Assembly: GCF_023715465.1 (NCBI RefSeq)
Contig: NZ_JAMBOE010000003.1
Span: forward strand, 496,001 to 560,000
Direction of reading: 5' to 3'
DNA from: Paenibacillus macerans
GTDB lineage: Bacteria > Bacillota > Bacilli > Paenibacillales > Paenibacillaceae
Length of the DNA stretch: 64,000 bases
Each line of letters begins with the position of its first letter. The first letter of the stretch is position 1. The notes under the pieces are model-generated. The model saw only the letters and a program-made list of their open reading frames with translations. It did no database searches and was not told where the DNA came from. Shown piece by piece: positions 18,164-27,605 of this stretch. Made by a program: the position numbers and the translations under genes.

Positions 18164-18490
18164 ATGGTGGCCACTGAAACATCCATTGCTGATATGGCGG
18201 AAACCCTGAAACTGCTCTCCGACAAGACTCGTTTAACCATAATCGCTTTATTGAAAGAACGCGAGATGTGCGTCTGCGATATTGTGGACATCCTGGAGAC
18301 AACACAGCCGAATATCAGCCAACATCTGAAAAAACTGAAGAATGGCGGAATCGTGAACGAAACCCGGCGCAGCCAATGGATTTACTACTCATTAAACTTA
18401 AGTGATAAGCCGTATTTAAACGACATCCTGAACCATCTTCCCTCGATGAAAAAACGGATTGAGGCGCTGAAACCCAATAGCTGCTGTTAA
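18164..18490 (+). CDS. arsR: ArsR arsenite-responsive repressor
   Basis: 108 residues from ATG 18164, seven bases after AGGAGG; the longer in-frame start at 18134 has no site. Winged-helix domain: ETLKLLSDKTRLTIIALL, recognition helix TTQPNISQHLKKLKNGG, wing RRSQWIYYSL. The metal site is the classical MCVCDI pair of cysteines in helix alpha-3; a further CysCys ends the protein and may also bind metal. It represses the operon arsR-arsB-arsC (12 and 36-base gaps) through the palindrome at 18093-18118 and lets go when arsenite or antimonite binds. Confidence 0.92.
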   Translation: MVATETSIADMAETLKLLSDKTRLTIIALLKEREMCVCDIVDILETTQPNISQHLKKLKNGGIVNETRRSQWIYYSLNLSDKPYLNDILNHLPSMKKRIEALKPNSCC

Positions 18491-18502
18491 TTTGGAGGTT
18501 CT

Positions 18503-19795
18503 ATGCTTGTACTTGCTTCTGTTATCTTCCTTGTCACCCTGATCTTCGTCATTTGGCAGCCAAAAGGACTTAATATCGGTTGGTCCGCTTGCGGCGGCGC
18601 AATTTTAGCGTTGATTTTCGGAGTCGTCGATTTCCATGATGTTTGGAACGTAACGCAAATCGTTTGGAATGCCACGCTTGCGTTTGTAGCCGTGATTTTG
18701 ATCTCTCTGATCCTGGATGAGATCGGGTTCTTTGAATGGGCCGCGCTGCATATGGCCCGTTTCGCCCGAGGCAACGGCAATCTGATGTTCGTCTACGTCG
18801 TTCTCCTTGGGGCCGTGGTTGCCTTCTTCTTCGCCAACGACGGCGCGGCACTTATCTTAACGCCAATCGTCCTCGCCATGGTCAGGGCTCTCCGGTTTGA
18901 TGAGCGGATGATTCTCCCCTTCATTATGGCGAGCGGATTTATTTCCGATACGGCCTCGCTTCCGCTTGTCGTAAGCAATCTGGTCAACATCGTCTCGTCC
19001 GATTTCTTTGGAATCGGGTTTGTGGAGTATGCGAGCCGAATGATCGTTCCGACGCTCTTCTCGGTAGCGGCCAGCTTACTTGTCCTGTACCTGTTTTACC
19101 GACGCAGTATCCCGAAGCTATATAACTTGGAGCAGTTGAAGAAGCCGGTCGATGCCATCAAGGATCGGCGCTTATTCAAAATCTCATGGATCATCTTGGC
19201 GGTTCTCCTTATCGCCTATCTGACGAGCGAATGGATCGGGATTCCGGTATCCATCATAGCCGGTGCAGCCGCGATCGTCTTTCTGATTCTGGCGAGACAG
19301 AGCCAAGAAATTCATACCTGGAAGCTCGTCAAAGGAGCACCATGGGCTGTCGTCGTCTTTTCCATCGGCATGTATGTCGTTGTGTATGGGCTCCGAAATG
19401 TGGGCCTGACCGAGGAACTAGGGCATGTATTTAAGTGGATAGGCGATCAAGGATTGTTCTTCGCGACCGTCGGTTCCGGGTTTGCTGCGGCGATCCTCTC
19501 CTCTGTTATGAACAACATGCCGACGGTCATGATCAACGCTTTGGCCATCGACGGCACGAATCCGACAGGTATTCTGCGGGAAGCGTTTATTTATGCCAAT
19601 GTGATCGGCTCTGATTTGGGACCCAAAATTACGCCGATCGGATCTTTGGCTACTCTGTTGTGGTTGCACGTTCTGTCCGGCAAGGGAGTTAAAATCTCGT
19701 GGGGAGCCTATTTTAGAACGGGTATTGTCCTTACCGTTCCCGTATTGTTCATTGCCCTGACCGGGTTATATTTGTGGCTTAAAGTAATTGGCTAA
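18503..19795 (+). CDS. arsB: ArsB arsenite efflux pump
   Basis: 430 residues, the normal ArsB length, with about 12 membrane spans and the conserved stretches [36 protein letters not shown] and [11 protein letters not shown] near the C-terminal half repeat. This is the IT-superfamily ArsB, not the unrelated ACR3 type. It exports arsenite or antimonite by proton motive force. TTTGGAGGTTCT precedes the ATG. It is the middle gene of the ars operon. Confidence 0.95.
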   Translation: MLVLASVIFLVTLIFVIWQPKGLNIGWSACGGAILALIFGVVDFHDVWNVTQIVWNATLAFVAVILISLILDEIGFFEWAALHMARFARGNGNLMFVYVVLLGAVVAFFFANDGAALILTPIVLAMVRALRFDERMILPFIMASGFISDTASLPLVVSNLVNIVSSDFFGIGFVEYASRMIVPTLFSVAASLLVLYLFYRRSIPKLYNLEQLKKPVDAIKDRRLFKISWIILAVLLIAYLTSEWIGIPVSIIAGAAAIVFLILARQSQEIHTWKLVKGAPWAVVVFSIGMYVVVYGLRNVGLTEELGHVFKWIGDQGLFFATVGSGFAAAILSSVMNNMPTVMINALAIDGTNPTGILREAFIYANVIGSDLGPKITPIGSLATLLWLHVLSGKGVKISWGAYFRTGIVLTVPVLFIALTGLYLWLKVIG

Positions 19796-19831
19796 GATTC
19801 ACCAAAACTTTTATAAAAGGAGCAATCCAAA

Positions 19832-20257
19832 ATGAACAACAAACCGCTTATCTATTTCCTGTGCACGGGCAATTCTTGCCGCAGCCAAATGGCCGATGGC
19901 TTTCTCAACGCACTGGGAGCGGATAAATTCGAGGTGAAAAGCGCGGGTCTGGAAGCGCATGGGCTCAACCCTCGAGCTGTTCAAGTGATGAAAGAAGCCG
20001 GCGTTGATATTAGCGGCAACACTTCGGACGTCATCGATCCGGAAATTTTGAATCGGGCAACTTACGTCATCACGCTTTGCGGACATGCCGACGAGCATTG
20101 CCCGGTTATTATGAATCCTAACGTTATCAAATGGCATTGGGGTTTTGATGATCCGGCGAAAGCCACCGGCACCGAAGAAGAGATCATCGCGCAATTCCGC
20201 AACGTAAGGGATGCGATTAAATCGCGAATCGAAATGTTCGTTCAACAAGGGAAATAA
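19832..20257 (+). CDS. arsC: thioredoxin-coupled arsenate reductase ArsC
   Basis: 141 residues of the low-molecular-weight phosphatase fold. The catalytic loop is C11-T-G-N-S-C-R17 (CX5R) and the redox pair is C83 and C90 ([11 protein letters not shown]), as in the S. aureus pI258 and B. subtilis enzymes, which recycle through thioredoxin. It reduces arsenate to arsenite for ArsB to export. AAAGGAG precedes the ATG. Last recognised gene of the ars operon. Confidence 0.95.
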   Translation: MNNKPLIYFLCTGNSCRSQMADGFLNALGADKFEVKSAGLEAHGLNPRAVQVMKEAGVDISGNTSDVIDPEILNRATYVITLCGHADEHCPVIMNPNVIKWHWGFDDPAKATGTEEEIIAQFRNVRDAIKSRIEMFVQQGK

Positions 20258-20275
20258 GCCAAAAGCCCACGAGAA

Positions 20276-20440
20276 ATGAAACCGTTAGAACAACCAAAGA
20301 TGCTAAGTATCGAATCCAGTGACGTTGCTGATTCGATCATGTCCAAAGCAGCCGCGTGGATGCGCGAACTGAACCCAAGAATCAAAGAACAGACGATTTC
20401 GTACAAGCTTAACAGCTTTGAGCAAAACATCTGTAATTAA
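20276..20440 (+). CDS. possible 54-residue small protein downstream of arsC
   Basis: An open frame MKPLEQPKMLSIESSDVADS... ends at TAA 20440. It starts 18 bases after arsC with no clear ribosome binding site. Codon content looks protein-like (WMRELNPRIKEQ) but I do not recognise it. It may be a remnant of a longer gene or a small member of the ars operon. Confidence 0.3.
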   Translation: MKPLEQPKMLSIESSDVADSIMSKAAAWMRELNPRIKEQTISYKLNSFEQNICN

Positions 20441-20554
20441 ATGGAAATAATTTGAATATGGAATGGGTCTACAGCAACCTTTTTGCTATCCTGCAGGTTC
20501 CATTTCACCCGCTTCAGAATCCCTGCTTGGAGTGGTCTAGATTACGAATTTCAA

Positions 20555-22138
20555 CTAAGCGCGCGACCGGCTCTTGCGATATTCGCTAGGCTTTAACCCT
20601 GTCAATTTCTCGAACAGCCGGGCAAAATACTGCGTATCCGAGTACCCTACCCGCTCGCAAATTTCATAGACCTTCAGATCCGTTCGCTCCAGCAGTTCCT
20701 TTGCTTTGCCGATTCGGACCTGGGCCAGAAAGTTGATATAGGTATCCCCGGTCTTTTGCTTAAACAACTGGCTTAAATAATATGGGCTGATGAAAAACCG
20801 GGAGGCCAGTTCCGCAAGGGTGATTGGATCATTATAGTGCTGCGATACGTATTCCTTGATTTCGGCGATGATATCCTTCTTCTTGGGCACATTATGCTCT
20901 ACCTTAAACACAATGATGCACCGAATGACCTGAATCATCCATTTCTCCAGGCGCTCCAGCGTTCGGAAGCTTGCGATGGCCTCCAGAGACAGGATGTTGC
21001 GCCCCAGAAAGTCATTCTGCTGCAGCTGCTGAAACGACATCTTCCGCACACTCGATAAAAGGATGTTTATACAATGCACTTGGAGATCCGTGGGGCTCAT
21101 GCCTTGCTGAACTTCCATGCCCCGGAAAATCTCGTGGATGATGTCAATACATCCCTCTTCATTCATGTTCTCGAGCTCTGCTTCCAGTTTGTTAATCAGT
21201 GCTTCAGGAACGGGATGGCGCCGTCCCGTCAGATTGATCGTTTCGGGATAAGGGATCACGGCCCCCTCCCCCTTGATGACCTTGTAGCTTAATGCATAGC
21301 GGGCTTCCTCAAAAGACCGGACGATTCCCGCCGCCCGTTCCTGAAAAGTACCGATTCCGGCGGTAATGGACAGGTTCAGTTCCCGGAATATCACATCCCT
21401 TAGACCATCTATGGCACGAATCAGTTCCTCGTACGCGGCAGCCCCGTCATGGGCAACTACAATAGCCAACTGAGATCCGGAATACCGGAATCGATGTACT
21501 GCCCTGTACCGCTGCAAGGTCCGGTCGATTTGCTGAAACACCGGCTTGAGACCAAATTCTTTTAAGCAACCGAGACCGTCGTCGAATTCCAGCAAGGCAC
21601 ATATGAACCGGACATCTTCCGTTCGTATTTCGGCGATCCGCAGGGCTTCTTCCACATCAACTGTGCTATCGTTGCCGTTATCAAGAATGTCCCGCAGTAC
21701 ATTTTCCTGCATCAGGTTATGAGCCTCCTGCTTCAAATCGTCCACTTCCTGAAGTTTAGCTCTTTCCGTCCGGATGTCCTCCATGACCTGACAGACACAG
21801 TCGCGAAGCTCCTCTTCCTCCACCGGCTTGTTGATGTAGAATTGGACTCCCAGTTGCATGCCTCGCTTCGCATATTCGAAGTCGGCATACCCGCTTAAAA
21901 GAATGAATTTGGCCGGGTTGCCCGCACCTTTCAGCATTTTGATCATTTCCAGGCCATCCGCCTGCGGCATCCGAATATCCGTTATCACGATGTCCGGGTG
22001 CCGTTTTAGAATTAATTTGGCTCCTTCCAAACCGTTATAAGCTGCGCCGACGACCTCACATTCCGGGATATAGCGGCCGATTATTTTTCTAAGGCCGTCC
22101 ACAATCCCTTTCTCGTCATCCACCAAAATTAGCTTCAT
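20555..22138 (-). CDS. YesN-type response regulator (REC + AraC HTH)
   Basis: 527 residues from MKLILVDDEKG; a start seven codons upstream lacks a site. The receiver domain (1-120) has the acidic pair, phospho-acceptor Asp in VITDIRMPQADG and the Lys of FYINKPV. A long middle region (about 150-410) resembles a degenerate GGDEF-like module (SITAGIGTFQERAAG, EEARYALSYK). The C-terminal AraC domain (about 425-525) has two helix-turn-helices ending in DTQYFARLFEKLTGLKPSEYR. It pairs with the kinase gene immediately upstream. It likely activates the sugar operon at 16699 and its own promoter, which share an operator. Confidence 0.92.
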   Translation of the reverse strand: MKLILVDDEKGIVDGLRKIIGRYIPECEVVGAAYNGLEGAKLILKRHPDIVITDIRMPQADGLEMIKMLKGAGNPAKFILLSGYADFEYAKRGMQLGVQFYINKPVEEEELRDCVCQVMEDIRTERAKLQEVDDLKQEAHNLMQENVLRDILDNGNDSTVDVEEALRIAEIRTEDVRFICALLEFDDGLGCLKEFGLKPVFQQIDRTLQRYRAVHRFRYSGSQLAIVVAHDGAAAYEELIRAIDGLRDVIFRELNLSITAGIGTFQERAAGIVRSFEEARYALSYKVIKGEGAVIPYPETINLTGRRHPVPEALINKLEAELENMNEEGCIDIIHEIFRGMEVQQGMSPTDLQVHCINILLSSVRKMSFQQLQQNDFLGRNILSLEAIASFRTLERLEKWMIQVIRCIIVFKVEHNVPKKKDIIAEIKEYVSQHYNDPITLAELASRFFISPYYLSQLFKQKTGDTYINFLAQVRIGKAKELLERTDLKVYEICERVGYSDTQYFARLFEKLTGLKPSEYRKSRSRA

Positions 22139-22177
22139 CCCAGGCACCTCGCTTTTCATTTCGCACCAAGCAGCATT

Positions 22178-23995
22178 TCAGATCTTGGGGATTAAAATTT
22201 CAACCGTCGTCCCTTGCCCGATTCCAGGACGAATCATCAGATAATACCGGTCTCCATAATGGAGTTTGATGCGTTCCGCAATATTTTTTAAGCCCAACCC
22301 TTTACCGGCAGGTTCATCCATCATATCCAGCTTGTATTTATCCGACCCCGCTGCTTCCAACAGAGCTTGCAGCTCCTTTTGTTTGTCCTCGGACATGCCG
22401 ATTCCGTCGTCCGTAATCCGGATCACGATCTCGCCATCTTCCGTCCAAAAACCTTCAATCGCGATATTCATCGTCTGGCTGTAGTCTTCGAACCCATGGT
22501 TAATGCTGTTCTCCACGATCGGCTGGAAAACCAAGGGAATGATGCTGCATTGCTGTATTTCCTCGGGAATTCTTATATCCAGCAGGAACTTATTATCGAA
22601 CCTTAGGTTCTGGAGCTGCACATAATTCGCCGTATATTCCAATTCATGCTTCACCGAATGCTGTCTGCCTTCCTTCTCCAAAGCGAGCCTAAACATGCGA
22701 GCCAGAATCTTGATCATGCCGGCCGTCTCCTCATCATCATTCACCAGCGCCTTCATGCGGATGGATTCCAATGTGTTGTACAGCATATGCGGGTTGATTT
22801 GGTTCTGGAGTGCGATGAACTTGGCTCGGCGATGCTTGATCTCCCCGATATACACATCCTCAATCAAGGTGCCGATCGTTACGATCATCTTGTTGTAGCT
22901 ATTGACCAGGCTGCCGATCTCATCATTGGACTGCTTTTTCTCGATGGGCAGGTATTGGCCTATTTCCGCTTGCTTCATGCTCTTGCGGAGCGCCTTAATC
23001 GGCCTCGTGATCGTATAGCTTAATCCAAACGACATGAGTGTGATGATCAAACAGCTCGCCAGGATCACAATCACGGTCACCCCCTGGATCTGATTGATCT
23101 TGGACAGAAGCTTTTCACGAGGGATTTCCGTCCTGACCAACAGATTGCCGAGTTCGGTGTTTCCCGTCAAAACAATCCTGTTCTTGCCGCCTTTATCCTT
23201 GAGATAAGCCCCGCCGGCCCCCAGCACCTGCTGCCAGGACAAGCGGCCGCTGGCGGCGTCGGATTGATAGACGATTTCTCCATGGCGATTGCTTATGGTG
23301 ACGCTCATCCCGTATTTGTCCCGGGCCGAGACGAAATCTTGATCAAGCTGCAGCAAGGCAAACGGATCCAGATCGATAAGCAGGATTCCGGCATAGGCCC
23401 CGTCCGAGTTGAGGAGGACTCTTCCTACCGTCACCATGGCGCCTTCTCCTTGGTCATCGTAATAAGAACGATCATGCAGCCCGGTAATAAAAAACGTTTC
23501 ATCGGAGCTGCGGAGCCGCTTAAACCAATTTTGGGATAATAGTGCGTTCTCGTTGACCACGTTAGTGGTAGTCGTATACTGATACACGGCGTTATCGCGG
23601 CTGACCAGCATCACGGTGCCGATCTCCGGTTTAAGCAGAGCGACCCGCATGAGCAGCCGCTGAACGGCCACCCGCTGTAAAATCAATTCATCCATCGGCC
23701 TGTTCCGCTCGTCCCCGAGCTTATAGATCAGTTCGCCGTCGATGAGTACCGACTTGGTCACCTTGTCGTATTCTTTCATAAGCTCATTCAAAGAAGTTCG
23801 GATCTGAGACGTATACAGAGCCGCGAACTCTTGAGAGGATTCTTCCAGTTCCACTGCCGACTGCCGAAAAATGATTACGCTTACACTAATGAGCGGAATG
23901 ACGCAAATGAGCAGGTATCCTAACATTAATTTGTTTTGGAACTTCATATTCTTTATTCTCAAAGCTGCCCTGCGGATCCAATGATTATGCTCCAT
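22178..23995 (-). CDS. YesM-type sensor histidine kinase
   Basis: 605 residues from MEHNHWIRRA (ATG 23995, AAGGAAGGACT upstream). Order: membrane span at about 22-42 (LMLGYLLICVIPLISVSV), an extracytoplasmic sensor of about 250 residues, a second span (VTVIVILASCLIITLMSFGL), HAMP, the HisKA-type phosphorylation box QINPHMLYNTLESIR and the HATPase_c domain (IVENSINHGFEDYS, ITDDGIGMS, GKGLGLKNIAERI). This is the family that senses extracellular oligosaccharides in Paenibacillus, often via a binding protein. It is cotranscribed with the response regulator. Confidence 0.92.
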   Translation of the reverse strand: MEHNHWIRRAALRIKNMKFQNKLMLGYLLICVIPLISVSVIIFRQSAVELEESSQEFAALYTSQIRTSLNELMKEYDKVTKSVLIDGELIYKLGDERNRPMDELILQRVAVQRLLMRVALLKPEIGTVMLVSRDNAVYQYTTTTNVVNENALLSQNWFKRLRSSDETFFITGLHDRSYYDDQGEGAMVTVGRVLLNSDGAYAGILLIDLDPFALLQLDQDFVSARDKYGMSVTISNRHGEIVYQSDAASGRLSWQQVLGAGGAYLKDKGGKNRIVLTGNTELGNLLVRTEIPREKLLSKINQIQGVTVIVILASCLIITLMSFGLSYTITRPIKALRKSMKQAEIGQYLPIEKKQSNDEIGSLVNSYNKMIVTIGTLIEDVYIGEIKHRRAKFIALQNQINPHMLYNTLESIRMKALVNDDEETAGMIKILARMFRLALEKEGRQHSVKHELEYTANYVQLQNLRFDNKFLLDIRIPEEIQQCSIIPLVFQPIVENSINHGFEDYSQTMNIAIEGFWTEDGEIVIRITDDGIGMSEDKQKELQALLEAAGSDKYKLDMMDEPAGKGLGLKNIAERIKLHYGDRYYLMIRPGIGQGTTVEILIPKI

Positions 23996-24048
23996 GTCCG
24001 AGTCCTTCCTTGAATTAGTGTCTACACCCTCCATTTTACCACATTCTT

Positions 24049-24131
24049 TGTATTCGCTTTCAAACCTTGATTATATCCCTTATTAAAAATACATAAAGAG
24101 GACAGTTTTAAGTTCCTGCCAGGTCATTTTT
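24049..24131 (-). promoter_or_regulatory. two-component operon promoter: shared operator, -35/-10 and CRE
   Basis: Minus strand: operator 24131-24106 (AAAAATGACC TGGCA GGAACTTAAAA), seven bases, poor -35 CTTTAT (24098-24093), 17 bases, -10 TATAAT (24075-24070), then a CRE that fits the consensus at every position (24063-24049). The design and spacing match the promoter at 16727-16809 to within one or two bases, pointing to autoregulation and co-control of the glycan operon. Confidence 0.75.
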
Positions 24132-24172
24132 GGGAATAAAATAGTTCGCATGAATACGCCAAGAATGCAAAT

Positions 24173-24209
24173 AGCTCTTGAAACGGCCTTTGAGGCTGGT
24201 TCAAGAGCT
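24173..24209. terminator. large hairpin between the two-component and PTS genes
   Basis: AGCTCTTGAA and TTCAAGAGCT pair perfectly around an inner GGCC/GGCT hairpin. It lies downstream of the PTS gene on the minus strand. The T-run is weak (ATTTGCATT), so termination is likely but not certain. Confidence 0.5.
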
Positions 24210-24301
24210 TATACTCGCGTTCACCGCATCTTAATGTGATATGATAAGAGCCGCTGCCAGCCCCATTCCGATAGGTGAGTCTCCTTTCAGCGTAGTTCTA
24301 C

Positions 24302-26197
24302 TTAGACAACAAGCGTCAGCAACTTATCTTGGGCTGTAACCGCTGAGCTTGTTGTTTCAATAACATCCAAATAATCGTCGGTATTCGAGATAATAATTGG
24401 AGTGATCGGATCGTAACCGGCTTCCTTAATTTTCTCCAGATCAAACTCAATCAATAGATCCCCTTTGCGGACCTGATCTCCTACCTTAACCCGAGGGGTG
24501 AAATACTGCCCTTTTAATTGCACCGTATTGATTCCAATGTGAATAAGTACTTCCGCTCCATTCTCGGATAGCAGAACTACAGCATGACCTGACTTGAGGA
24601 TGGTACCAATCGTACCGTTCACTGGCGATACGGCTTGGCCAACACTCGGAACAATGGCAACCCCTTTCCCCATAGCACCTTCTGCAAAAGCAGGATCAGG
24701 AACCTCAGTCAAGGATTTCACTTCTCCAGTTAATGGGCTGAGAAGCACCTCCTTCTTCAAGCTCGGCGAACCCTCTGTAGGGTTTGAATTTGCTTTCGCC
24801 GGAACAGCTTGCCCTTCTGCAGCAGGAGCTGCAGCACTTGCCTCCGTCACTGAAACAGCTTTTTTGTCCTGGTATCCGAAAAGAATCGTCAGAACCAAAC
24901 CAATGCCCATAGCAGCGGCAATCCCGATTAAATAATAACTAACAGGTTTAAATGCACCGATCGAGAAAATATTCTGGAAAACAAATGCTGTAGCATACGT
25001 ATGGAATCCTCCGTTAATCGCTCCTCCAATAGCTCCGGCAATAATAACATATGGCATTGTGCGCTTAAAGCGCAGTAAGATACCATAGACAGTCGGCTCA
25101 GAAACACCCGCTAACAACAGACTTAACGTAGAGGAGCCCGCAATTGATTTCAGCGTCTTTTCTTTGGATTTCAGGAATACTCCCAGCGCCACCCCGGCCA
25201 TTGCAAAGTTAGAAGCTGCCCACATCGCAAGGATTGGATCGGTTCCCTTCGTCAGATTTGCCAGCACGATCGGAATAATGCCCCAATGAAGACCAAATAC
25301 AACAAGGAAGAAGATTAACCCGCCAATAATAGCACCGGTTAATAGCCCGCTTACTCCCATAAGATAATTGATCCCATCCGCTATCGCATTTCCGATATAT
25401 ACACCAAACGGACCGAAGATCATCGCAGTAAGCGGCACAATAATGGCTAAAGACAACAATGGAACCAAGAACGTTTGAAGCTCTTTATGAATGATTTTCT
25501 TTAAAAATTTCTCCACGTAAGAGAAAATCCAAATGGCTACAAATACCGGAAAGACGGTTGATGAATAATCCATCAAAACTACAGGGATGCCTAGAAAGGA
25601 GGTCGTATCTCCGTTAGCTAATAATCCCGTAAAGTTAGGTTCCATTAATGCTGCGCCGATAACACCGCCTACATAAGGATTGGCTCCAAATTTGGTCGCT
25701 GCAGTGACACCCAGAAATATAGGCAGGAAATAGAAGACGGCATTAGCTGCTGCAGCCAAAATGAGGTAGGTCCCACTTTCCGCAGATACCCATCCAAAGG
25801 TTGTAAACAGGGTTAAAAAGGCTTTTAGTATCCCTGCTCCGGCCATGGCAGGCAAAAGGGGAGACAGGCTTCCGGAAATCACCGCAAAAATTCTGGACAG
25901 AATCTTCTCCTTAGGTTGATCTGCATCCGCTGATGCGGAATTTCCCGTTCCCAATTTACTGGTTTTCACAATCTCTTGATACACGTGTGCAACGTCATTG
26001 CCGATAACCACTTGGAATTGACCGCCGCTTTCTACGACGGACAGCACACCCTCTAAGCTTTTCAGCTTCTCTTTATCGGGCAATCGATTATCTTTCAAAT
26101 TAAATCTCAAGCGGGTTGCGCAATGGACAAGATTCGTTACGTTCTCCTCTCCCCCAATATTCTGCACAATATCCTTGGCTAAATCTTCGTATTTCAT
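24302..26197 (-). CDS. bglP: PTS beta-glucoside enzyme IIBCA
   Basis: 631 residues from MKYEDLAKDIVQNIGG (ATG 26197; the AGAGGAGAG site suits it better than the GTG two codons earlier). EIIB is first with its phospho-cysteine in VHCATRLRF (about residue 26), then the ten-span EIIC (about 105-455, GLHWGIIPIVLANL), a linker rich in Ala, and EIIA at the C-terminus with the active His in VLIHIGINTVQLKG. It takes up and phosphorylates beta-glucosides (salicin, arbutin or cellobiose type). No phospho-beta-glucosidase gene is adjacent. Expression should depend on antitermination by the BglG-type protein encoded upstream, through the RAT/terminator at 26238-26325. Confidence 0.92.
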   Translation of the reverse strand: MKYEDLAKDIVQNIGGEENVTNLVHCATRLRFNLKDNRLPDKEKLKSLEGVLSVVESGGQFQVVIGNDVAHVYQEIVKTSKLGTGNSASADADQPKEKILSRIFAVISGSLSPLLPAMAGAGILKAFLTLFTTFGWVSAESGTYLILAAAANAVFYFLPIFLGVTAATKFGANPYVGGVIGAALMEPNFTGLLANGDTTSFLGIPVVLMDYSSTVFPVFVAIWIFSYVEKFLKKIIHKELQTFLVPLLSLAIIVPLTAMIFGPFGVYIGNAIADGINYLMGVSGLLTGAIIGGLIFFLVVFGLHWGIIPIVLANLTKGTDPILAMWAASNFAMAGVALGVFLKSKEKTLKSIAGSSTLSLLLAGVSEPTVYGILLRFKRTMPYVIIAGAIGGAINGGFHTYATAFVFQNIFSIGAFKPVSYYLIGIAAAMGIGLVLTILFGYQDKKAVSVTEASAAAPAAEGQAVPAKANSNPTEGSPSLKKEVLLSPLTGEVKSLTEVPDPAFAEGAMGKGVAIVPSVGQAVSPVNGTIGTILKSGHAVVLLSENGAEVLIHIGINTVQLKGQYFTPRVKVGDQVRKGDLLIEFDLEKIKEAGYDPITPIIISNTDDYLDVIETTSSAVTAQDKLLTLVV

Positions 26198-26237
26198 TTG
26201 CACTCTCTCCTCTAGACCTCATTCTTGTATATAAAAT

Positions 26238-26325
26238 AAAAAAACCTGAACAGGTGATAAAGCACACTGGACGGCCAGTACACTTATCACTTATCCAGGC
26301 TTTGCCCAACTAATGGTAACAACCC
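26238..26325 (-). promoter_or_regulatory. RAT antiterminator and overlapping terminator before the PTS gene
   Basis: On the minus strand the sequence GGGTTGTTAC...GGCAAAGCCTGG (26325-26295) matches the ribonucleic antiterminator bound by LicT/BglG proteins. It overlaps a long terminator stem (from CCTGGATAAG to CAGG) ending in a T-run at 26244-26238. Binding of the antiterminator would let transcription reach the PTS gene. Confidence 0.85.
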
Positions 26326-26348
26326 TGTTATTTATTGTTATAGGCTAA

Positions 26349-27182
26349 TTATCTGCTGGTCACTCGCCTAATATGGAGCATGAAATAGACCATTTCGGCA
26401 TTGGTTGTCTCAACTTGGTACTTATCCTTTAAATAAGCCCTTACCTTCTCACTGCAGGCGAAAGCTTCGGGATACTTGGCACTAACTTGTTCGTACAGCT
26501 CGTCATCCTCTGAAGGAATTGATTCATGACGCAGCGTGCGATACGAAAAATATTTCAAGTGAGTCACAAAGCGGCTATAATTTAACGATTCTTCATCCAA
26601 CTTAATTCCATAATGGAGAGTTACTATATTAAGTATTTCTTGAACCATCTGGGTTACCATTAAGGTTTGTTCCATTTCCTGGCCATCCTGCTGTCCATTC
26701 ACAAAATGCATTGCGATAAAACCGGCTTCATCTACAGGCAGTTTGACCCCTGTTTCCTTTTCAATTAAGTGTAAAGCATGCATTGCCGTGTGATATTCTT
26801 TTGGATAGAATTTCTGTATCTCCCAGAGCAGCGCATTCTTAAGACTCAATCCTTGTGTATGGCGAGTGATTGCATAACTAATATGATCCGTAAGAGCCAG
26901 GTAGATATTATTGCTAAAGGAGGCCTTTAGATCTTTTTTGGCATAACGGATGATCTGATCTGTCAATTCCAGATGCTTGGGAGGAATCTCACTCAGCAGT
27001 GCAGATAGCCGCTCAGATAATTCCTTGGTCTCCATCACGAACGTCTTTTCAATTCTTGACGGATCTATATCTTCGCCTGGAGTTTTCTGATAAGCCAGCC
27101 CCTTTCCAATAACGATGATCTCAGATCGATTAGGTCCTTCAACCAATGCAACATTATTGTTAAATATTTTTTTAATCCTCAT
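26349..27182 (-). CDS. BglG/LicT-family transcriptional antiterminator
   Basis: 277 residues from MRIKKIFNNNVALV; an upstream in-frame start adds 11 residues inside the leader. The N-terminal co-antiterminator RNA-binding domain (1-55, NNNVALV, EIIVIGKGLAYQKTPGE) is followed by two PRD domains (about 60-170 and 171-277) with the regulatory histidines in ALTDHISYAI, KEYHTAMHAL, AMHFVNGQ and VTLHYGIKL. It should bind the RATs ahead of its own gene and of the PTS gene when the PTS does not phosphorylate it, i.e. when substrate is being transported. Confidence 0.92.
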   Translation of the reverse strand: MRIKKIFNNNVALVEGPNRSEIIVIGKGLAYQKTPGEDIDPSRIEKTFVMETKELSERLSALLSEIPPKHLELTDQIIRYAKKDLKASFSNNIYLALTDHISYAITRHTQGLSLKNALLWEIQKFYPKEYHTAMHALHLIEKETGVKLPVDEAGFIAMHFVNGQQDGQEMEQTLMVTQMVQEILNIVTLHYGIKLDEESLNYSRFVTHLKYFSYRTLRHESIPSEDDELYEQVSAKYPEAFACSEKVRAYLKDKYQVETTNAEMVYFMLHIRRVTSR

Positions 27183-27213
27183 GAGTTCGCCCACTTTATA
27201 TTTTTTTGCTGAC

Positions 27214-27298
27214 AAAAAAAGCCTAAACTAATCCCCCACTAAATACATAATCTAGCACGGATTGGTTTAGGCTTTGCCTGCAACGCAGTAACAACCCT
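27214..27298 (-). promoter_or_regulatory. RAT antiterminator and terminator before the antiterminator gene
   Basis: Minus strand: AGGGTTGTTACTGCG...GGCAAAGCCT (27298-27268) is a second RAT. It overlaps the terminator stem GCCTAAACCAATCC/GGATTAGTTTAGGC, which ends in seven T (27220-27214). The regulator therefore controls its own synthesis. Confidence 0.85.
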
Positions 27299-27316
27299 AA
27301 AATAAATTGTATGGTC

Positions 27317-27345
27317 ATTATATAGAATGTGGAGAACGTTTTCAA
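27317..27345 (-). promoter_or_regulatory. promoter of the antiterminator-PTS operon with CRE-like site
   Basis: TTGAAA (27345-27340), 17 bases, TATAAT (27322-27317). TTGAAAACGTTCTCC matches the CRE consensus at 14 of 15 positions and covers the -35, so CcpA would block it in glucose. Confidence 0.75.
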
Positions 27346-27421
27346 GTAAAAAATGATATCAAAATTTGGGCACTTTCATTTTAGCAGAGATGGAAAAAAA
27401 GTTGTTGACTTTTTTAATGTT

Positions 27422-27538
27422 CGTATGTATGGTTTTACATGTACATACGATGTGGATTGTAACCGTTTACTCGGGCAAAACCTAAATCGACTCGGCATTG
27501 GATTTTTTCCATGTCGGTTCGGGTTAGGTTTTTTTCAT
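27422..27538 (+). promoter_or_regulatory. operator-like palindrome, CRE and leader terminator before the SLH esterase
   Basis: Three elements in order. A perfect 9-base inverted repeat, TCGTATGTA and TACATACGA (27422-27430, 27443-27451). A perfect CRE, TTGTAACCGTTTACT (27458-27472). A hairpin, AACCTAA...TTAGGTT with an imperfect inner stem, followed by seven T (27478-27538), which looks like a terminator or attenuator inside the leader of the esterase gene. Confidence 0.6.
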
Positions 27539-27605
27539 TTTAAACGGCTTGATCCGACTCGCTATGTAAAAAATAACACAACTTTGACAACTGGAGGTAC
27601 TAGGA

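Noticed and set aside
24140..24300. A riboswitch between the two-component promoter and the PTS gene
   Set aside because: The AGCTCTTGAA hairpin is downstream of the PTS gene on its own strand, where a terminator is the simpler explanation, and no known aptamer core is visible.
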